Assembly: GCA_045637425.1 (NCBI GenBank)
Contig: JAZTZL010000003.1
Span: 1-47,312 of the forward strand
Direction of reading: 5' to 3'
From: CAJGBR01 sp045637425
GTDB lineage: Bacteria > Bacteroidota > Bacteroidia > Bacteroidales > Rikenellaceae
Length of the DNA stretch: 47,312 bases
The first letter of the stretch is position 1. Each line of letters opens with the position of its first letter. Below are positions 42,892 through 47,312 of this stretch, piece after piece. The notes beneath the pieces were generated by a model. The model was not told the DNA's origin. It saw only the letters and a program-made list of their open reading frames with translations, and did no database searches. Position numbers and translations under genes: made by a program.

Positions 42892-44397
42892 ATGGCAAAA
42901 CGATATAGCGAGAAACCCAATCCGAGCAAAGTTGTCGGTGATGTTGGTAACGAATTAGGCACAGTTCCGCCTCAGGCGATTGACCTTGAAGAGGCAGTTC
43001 TGGGTGCATTGATGATTGAGAAAGAGAGTATTCTGAAAGTGCAGGAAATTCTCAAACCCGAATCATTCTATAAAGTATCACACCAGATTGTCTATCAGGC
43101 AATTCTGGACCTATCATCACAACTCGAACCCGTTGACCTTTATACTGTTTATCAGCAGTTACTCAGGAAAAACAAACTCGAAGAGATTGGCGGCCGAGCA
43201 TTTTTGGTCTCACTGACCCAGACCGTTGGTTCGGCAGCGCATATCGAGTTCCACGCCAAAATCATTGCTCAGAAGTTTGTTCAGCGCGAACTAATCCGAG
43301 CATCTACCGACATACAGCGCCGTTCGTTCGACCCTGACACAGATGTAACCGACCTAATTGAATTTGCTGAAGGTGAGATTTTTAAGGTTGCATCTGGCAA
43401 TATCAAGCGAGATGTTCAAGACGCAAAGAGCATCGTAGCTCAAACTTTACAGCGCATCGAAGAGGCACGCAAACGCCCTGAAGGCATCAGCGGTGTTCCT
43501 TGCGGATTTACCGACATTGATAAGCTGACATCGGGTTGGCAGCCGTCCGATTTGATTATCATCGCAGCGCGTCCGTCAATGGGTAAGACTGCATTCGTAT
43601 TGTCGCTGGCTAGAAATATGGCTGTCGAATTCAAAAAGTCTGTAGCCTTCTTCTCGCTTGAAATGAGCAACTTGCAACTTATGACCCGTCTGTTTGTGGC
43701 AGAATCTGAATTGGATTCAAATCTAATCAAGAACGGCCGTCTATCACCAGAGGAGTGGGCTCACCTTGAGAAGACTGCAGTACAAACATTCTCTAATACA
43801 AAACTTTTCATTGACGACACTCCGTCATTGTCTATTTACGAATTCCGTTCAAAGGTTCGCCGTCTGAAAGCTATTTACGACATTGACGTAATAATCATTG
43901 ACTACCTGCAACTTATGACCGGTGCCAATGAAACAAAAGGCAATCGCGAACAGGAGGTTGCATCAATTTCTCGTGCACTGAAAGCGATTGCCAAGGAGTT
44001 GAACGTACCGATTATGGCTCTGTCACAGTTGAACCGCGGACTTCAGGCCCGTAATGATAAACGTCCGCAGTTGTCAGACCTTCGCGAGTCTGGTTCAATC
44101 GAGCAAGATGCTGATATTGTTGCATTTATTCACCGTCCGGAATATTACGGACTTCGCGAGGACGAAAACCAGAATTCAACTGATGGGTTGGCGGAAATCA
44201 TCTTCGCTAAACACCGTAATGGTGCGACAGATACGGTCAAGATGCGATTCCAGAAACATCTGGCGAAGTTTAGCGATTGGGACGGCGGGTCTATCGACTC
44301 GATACTTATGCAAGGCGGAGATATCAGTTCAAACGGCCGAGTGAAGATTATCGAATCGAGTATGAACTCTGACGGATTTGAAGAATCACCATTCTAA
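42892..44397 (+). CDS. dnaB: Replicative DNA helicase DnaB
   Basis: The hexameric 5'-3' helicase of the replication fork. The 501-aa protein has the N-terminal DnaB_N helical domain (PPQAIDLEEAVLGALMIE), a linker, and a RecA-like motor with Walker A ARPSMGKT (about residues 225-232), the SLEMSNLQLMTRL helix, Walker B VIIIDYLQLM and the sensor QLNRGLQARNDKRPQLSDLRESGSIEQDAD. No intein is present. A near-consensus TAACTTCG at 42860-42867 may be the -7 box. It converges with the terminase cassette across only 11 bases, with no terminator between. Confidence 0.98.
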   Translation: MAKRYSEKPNPSKVVGDVGNELGTVPPQAIDLEEAVLGALMIEKESILKVQEILKPESFYKVSHQIVYQAILDLSSQLEPVDLYTVYQQLLRKNKLEEIGGRAFLVSLTQTVGSAAHIEFHAKIIAQKFVQRELIRASTDIQRRSFDPDTDVTDLIEFAEGEIFKVASGNIKRDVQDAKSIVAQTLQRIEEARKRPEGISGVPCGFTDIDKLTSGWQPSDLIIIAARPSMGKTAFVLSLARNMAVEFKKSVAFFSLEMSNLQLMTRLFVAESELDSNLIKNGRLSPEEWAHLEKTAVQTFSNTKLFIDDTPSLSIYEFRSKVRRLKAIYDIDVIIIDYLQLMTGANETKGNREQEVASISRALKAIAKELNVPIMALSQLNRGLQARNDKRPQLSDLRESGSIEQDADIVAFIHRPEYYGLREDENQNSTDGLAEIIFAKHRNGATDTVKMRFQKHLAKFSDWDGGSIDSILMQGGDISSNGRVKIIESSMNSDGFEESPF

Positions 44398-44408
44398 CAA
44401 TCAACTAT

Positions 44409-45866
44409 TTAACGCGTAAAACCTACTGCACCGAATGTCGAACGTTTGGCAGAAAACACCTCTCGTTCGATGATTCCGGTCAGCACGTCGGCTGCGTCGT
44501 GGTTTCGATTTGCCCGAAACGAACGACGATAGAGAGTCAGTTCTTGGTAGAATTCGCTCCATCTTACAGCCCAATCTTGCGGCATTCTGATATGTTTCAA
44601 AACTGAAGATGAGTTAGTTAGAATTCTAGATTCTTTATTAGCACTCTGAAAAAACCACTCGACATCACATTCTGGCGCCAATGCTTGCACACTGCGTGCG
44701 AATCCGCGCCCTCCGTTGTTACTCTCAATCCACGCTTTTCGAGTTTGATTTCGGCTCAACATAGCAGCAACAGCCGACTCGGTAACTTCCATTCCCAGAC
44801 GGGTAAACACCACGTCAGTTACATATATAACCTTTTCGTTATCAATCACATAACATACCGAGCAGAGATAATCGTCACCCGTATCGGCAGTATCGGTGTA
44901 AGAGCCACGCCTATGAATATTTTCCGGCAATTGACTGTATGTCTTAAAGTTATCGCCATACAATAATCCCTCACTTGAAACAGGATTACCCTGATAGAGT
45001 GCTTCGAAAATATGTGGGTCGAGTCTGCGTTTTACGTCTAGTGACTCGAAACTATGACGAGCCTCCCACAGAGCCTCACCCTTTGTTCGCATATCCAGAT
45101 CAAAGGGCTCGTCATCTTTTATCGCCTGAAAATTAAGTACATACCACTTATGCGAATCAAAATCTTCGGTCAATGATTTCAACTTTACCACAGGCTCGTG
45201 TTCAGAAATCAGACCGACTATATCCTGTCTATGCCAGCGCGTAAATACAATAAGTTCCGCACTATCGTTGTGCAGTCGCGTTCGGACTACAGAGGTGTAC
45301 CATTCCCAGGCATTTTTCCTGATAATCTGTGAATTCGCCTCCATTGCATCGCGATAAATATCATCAAGAATCATCACATCTACACGATTTCCTGTCAGCG
45401 GACCTTCGCGCCCTACGCTAAGTACTCCACCCAAATGATTCACGACATCAAAATTTTCGGCAGTCCTAACATACTCACGCTCAGCCTGTCCCGTTTTCAT
45501 CTTGGTCTGCGGAAAAATCCGACTATATTTATTCGACGAGATTATCCGCTGCACACTGCGGTTAAACTTTGCTGCTAACGACAACGAGTAAGATGCGATA
45601 CAGATTTTCAGGTCGGGATTGAGCCCTAACATATATGCGGGTAGTAATATCGACGAACCTAATGATTTCCCGTGCTGCGGAGGAATCGACACGATTAGTT
45701 TTTTGATTACACCGCGTGCAAACAACTCTAACACAGCGTAATAGCTGGTATGAAATTTTGATAATTCGAAATTTGGCTGGGTTGTGCGAGCAAATCCAGT
45801 GAGCGAACGGCGGGCAACTTCCGCCTCCACAGCCAACTTTGTTGGCAAATTCAATTTCTGCGCCAT
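44409..45866 (-). CDS. Phage-type terminase large subunit, intact motifs
   Basis: A 485-aa terminase of the kind that packages phage DNA. The ATPase has Walker A PPQHGKS (62-68), the ASYS segment (91-94), Walker B ILDD (166-169) and the coupling motif TRWH (209-212). The nuclease half has the RNase H-like acidic residues D325 (YTDTA), E381 (IESNNGG) and D457/D460 (NHDAAD). All expected catalytic residues are present, so it does not look decayed. The ATG at 45866 follows the stop of the preceding gene by 2 bases; a GTG at 45872 is possible. No portal, capsid or tail gene is nearby. Confidence 0.9.
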   Translation of the reverse strand: MAQKLNLPTKLAVEAEVARRSLTGFARTTQPNFELSKFHTSYYAVLELFARGVIKKLIVSIPPQHGKSLGSSILLPAYMLGLNPDLKICIASYSLSLAAKFNRSVQRIISSNKYSRIFPQTKMKTGQAEREYVRTAENFDVVNHLGGVLSVGREGPLTGNRVDVMILDDIYRDAMEANSQIIRKNAWEWYTSVVRTRLHNDSAELIVFTRWHRQDIVGLISEHEPVVKLKSLTEDFDSHKWYVLNFQAIKDDEPFDLDMRTKGEALWEARHSFESLDVKRRLDPHIFEALYQGNPVSSEGLLYGDNFKTYSQLPENIHRRGSYTDTADTGDDYLCSVCYVIDNEKVIYVTDVVFTRLGMEVTESAVAAMLSRNQTRKAWIESNNGGRGFARSVQALAPECDVEWFFQSANKESRILTNSSSVLKHIRMPQDWAVRWSEFYQELTLYRRSFRANRNHDAADVLTGIIEREVFSAKRSTFGAVGFTR

Positions 45867-45868
45867 AT

Positions 45869-46369
45869 TCACTTTTGATTTTTCGCGTAAGCCTCCAGCA
45901 GTTCATTAAGAGCCTGGTCAGACAAAGCCGACAAATCAGGCGATGCGCTATCTGACTCAACATTATTCACCTCAGGTTCAGGCTTTTGCCGCCACTCATT
46001 CGGAGCTCTGTTCGTCAGCATAAATATTATTGCCGACAAATCTGGAGCCACATCTTTAATTACCTCAACCCGTTCCTTGACCTTCATCAAATTATCCGCA
46101 CCCGACACATAGGTAGTCTTAGTCTCCACCATCTGAAAACCCTTAACTCTTTGACGCAATGCGCCTAAAGCCTCATCAAGCAACACATCTGCATTATTGT
46201 CCGATTGTTTTTGCGATTCACGTTCCACACTTTTCAGCCAACGGCTCACGGTAGTTCGCGACACTCCCGCACGTTTCGATATTTCCGTCTTTGTGTAGTT
46301 TTTCTGTGCGAGTTCGACCACCTGTGCCATCAATCCATCGGACCTCTTCTCCATATTCACACTTTTCAT
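45869..46369 (-). CDS. HTH protein, likely terminase small subunit
   Basis: A 166-aa protein with an N-terminal helix-turn-helix (VELAQKNYTKTEISKRAGVSRTTVSRWLKSVE) like those of phage small terminases, which bind the packaging site and pass DNA to the large subunit. The middle contains APDLSAIIFMLTNRAPNEW, a phrase often seen in small-terminase-like proteins of Bacteroidota. The C terminus is acidic. It starts on the stop codon of the preceding gene (TGATG overlap) and ends 2 bases before the large subunit. Confidence 0.75.
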   Translation of the reverse strand: MKSVNMEKRSDGLMAQVVELAQKNYTKTEISKRAGVSRTTVSRWLKSVERESQKQSDNNADVLLDEALGALRQRVKGFQMVETKTTYVSGADNLMKVKERVEVIKDVAPDLSAIIFMLTNRAPNEWRQKPEPEVNNVESDSASPDLSALSDQALNELLEAYAKNQK

Positions 46370-46635
46370 CACACTCGCAATTCATTTACAAAGGGGAGTA
46401 ATTCACTCCAACTGAAGCAGTTATCCTCTCCTACTCCATTTCGTTCCGTCAGACACTCCCACCAAATCGGAGCAATGTCCGCACCTTCAACTACGGCTGC
46501 GAGTGTCAAGTTCAACTTCACACTTCCCTCTTCAATCTTGAGTCCGAAAGTGCAATTCATTATACCACTCTTCGGCAGCGACTTAACAATCTGCTCTGCC
46601 AACTCTCTATAAGTATCTTGTTCTATATCTACCAT
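46369..46635 (-). CDS. Small protein of the terminase cassette, unknown function
   Basis: An 88-aa acidic protein (DIEQDTYRELAEQIVKSLPKSG at the N terminus, then beta-like CTFGLKIEEGSVKLNLTLAAVVEG and a Trp-rich WWECLTERNG). It has no signal peptide or membrane segment. It is first of the three overlapping genes of the cassette, with a TAAATTTG box 20 bases upstream of its ATG. The function is unknown; its position suggests a phage-derived accessory protein. Confidence 0.7.
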   Translation of the reverse strand: MVDIEQDTYRELAEQIVKSLPKSGIMNCTFGLKIEEGSVKLNLTLAAVVEGADIAPIWWECLTERNGVGEDNCFSWSELLPFVNELRV

Positions 46636-46654
46636 AAAATCATTAATTTACGGT

Positions 46655-46662
46655 CAAATTTA
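46655..46662 (-). promoter_or_regulatory. Predicted -7 box of the terminase cassette
   Basis: CAAATTTA reads TAAATTTG on the minus strand, matching the host consensus TAnnTTTG, 20 bases before the first start codon. It suggests the cassette is transcribed by the host polymerase. Confidence 0.5.
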
Positions 46663-46749
46663 CGAACTAATGGAGCGTATCAGATTATCCAATTTTTCAT
46701 TTCGAACAGACTACACTCACTTACAGACAATTAGTATAGGCACAAAAAA

Positions 46750-46775
46750 ACTCCCTCCGTAAAAACGGAAGGAGT
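46750..46775 (-). terminator. Terminator of rpsB
   Basis: On the minus strand ACTCCTTCCGT (46775-46765) pairs with ACGGAGGGAGT (46760-46750), with one G-T pair, followed by seven T. It closes the rpsB transcript before the terminase cassette. Confidence 0.88.
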
Positions 46776-46799
46776 CCTTCAATAGAATATTCTATTTAA

Positions 46800-47312
46800 C
46801 TATGCTTCAGCATTTTCTTCGCTCTTAGCAACACGTTCTTTTTTCACAGTGCGTTTTCTAGGAGCATCTTTCTTAGGAGCAGCAGCTTCAGTTGCAGCTT
46901 CTTTTTCTCTTTCGAGTTTACGTTCAGCCAAGCCTTCTTCGATAGCGTTGCAGCATACATCGAGAACCAAAGCGATTGACTTAGCGGCATCGTCGTTTGC
47001 GGGAATTACGAAGTCGATATCTGTCGGATCACAGCAAGTATCAACCATTGCAAACACCGGGATATTCAATCTCTTAGCTTCACGAACTGCGTTAGCTTCT
47101 TTTTGAACGTCAACTACGAACAAAGCAGCTGGCAGGCGAGCCATATCTGCGATAGAACCGAGGTTCTTTTCAAGTTTAGCCTTCTGACGTGAGATTTGCA
47201 ATTTTTCACGTTTAGAGAAGTTATCATAAGTACCGTCAGCAGCCATCTTTTCGATAGCAGCCATTTTCTTCACGGCCTTACGTATTGTTGGGAAGTTTGT
47301 AAGCATACCACC
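46800..47312 (-). CDS. rpsB: 30S ribosomal protein S2, C-terminal part (start outside window)
   Basis: The visible 170 residues are the C-terminal two-thirds of S2, with PGG-type GGMLTNFPTIRKAVKKM, the coiled-coil region (FSKREKLQISRQKAKLEKNLG), LPAALFVVDVQKEANAVREAKRLNIPVFAMVDTCCDPT and IDFVIPANDDAAKSIAL. The frame continues past the window edge, so the start is missing. A charged Lys/Glu/Ala-rich tail of about 35 residues extends the standard end. A terminator follows directly, and tsf, the usual next gene, is not there. Confidence 0.96.
   Translation of the reverse strand, partial: GGMLTNFPTIRKAVKKMAAIEKMAADGTYDNFSKREKLQISRQKAKLEKNLGSIADMARLPAALFVVDVQKEANAVREAKRLNIPVFAMVDTCCDPTDIDFVIPANDDAAKSIALVLDVCCNAIEEGLAERKLEREKEAATEAAAPKKDAPRKRTVKKERVAKSEENAEA

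Noticed and set aside
44409..46635. Prophage
   Set aside because: Only terminase-type genes are present; no portal, capsid, tail, lysis or integrase genes occur in the window, so the term would overstate the evidence.
1..47312. CRISPR arrays, rRNA or insertion sequences
   Set aside because: No spaced direct repeats, no rRNA-like segments and no transposase or paired terminal repeats were seen. tRNA genes were looked for only by eye in the gaps and none was noticed.

Overview
The window looks like chromosomal DNA of a Bacteroidales bacterium (phylum Bacteroidota). The grounds are: promoters of the TAnnTTTG (-7) / TTTG (-33) type instead of E. coli-like boxes, start codons without Shine-Dalgarno sequences, a fused SecDF, a long urocanase, DUF3078 and DUF2027-Smr proteins, an OmpH-like lipoprotein, a C11 (clostripain-type) lipoprotein and a two-domain FtcD. 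Most genes have moderate GC and look like core genome. One gene, at about 15.1-16.5 kb, is clearly more AT-rich. The genus cannot be fixed from the sequence alone.

Layout. 0-1 kb: two small exported proteins of unknown role. 1.1-6.1 kb: trpS, an MsbA-type ABC exporter, a DUF3078 protein and nfo (endonuclease IV). 6.2-12.6 kb: secDF, an MscS-type channel, GDP-L-fucose synthase, tsaB and a 57-aa winged-helix protein. 12.7-14.9 kb: a BaiN-type flavoprotein with a shortened methyltransferase-like gene behind it, then a small conserved HTH protein. 15.0-16.6 kb: a lone AT-rich gene joining a von Willebrand A domain, a membrane helix and a C-terminal domain resembling HNH-type toxin nucleases; it has its own promoter, a large palindrome just after the predicted transcription start, and its own terminator. 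16.6-19.1 kb: DUF2027-Smr protein and queA, expressed divergently from a symmetric promoter. 19.2-25.7 kb: a complete histidine-degradation operon, ftcD-hutU-hutH-hutI (histidine to urocanate to imidazolonepropionate to formiminoglutamate, whose formimino group passes to tetrahydrofolate).

25.7-30.1 kb: a lipoprotein, a DciA-like DUF721 protein and recF on the minus strand; a TPR membrane protein and ribH on the plus strand; then birA. 30.1-36.3 kb (minus strand): Na/phosphate symporter-PhoU protein, TrkA and TrkH (potassium uptake), thiL and a secreted helical protein. 36.4-42.8 kb: rubrerythrin, recQ, a POTRA/beta-barrel outer-membrane protein, a C11 protease lipoprotein and an OmpH-like lipoprotein. 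42.9-47.3 kb: dnaB, then a three-gene minus-strand cassette holding an intact phage-type large terminase and an HTH small-terminase-like gene with no other phage genes, and finally the 3' part of rpsB running off the window.

The two items most worth a second look are the vWA-membrane-nuclease protein with its 5' palindrome and the orphan terminase cassette, which lies just downstream of rpsB where tsf is usually found. No CRISPR array, rRNA or insertion sequence was seen, and no tRNA was noticed. No stretch above 300 bases lacks a gene; the intergenic gaps hold the promoters and terminators listed. All calls rest on reading motifs by eye, with no database search.
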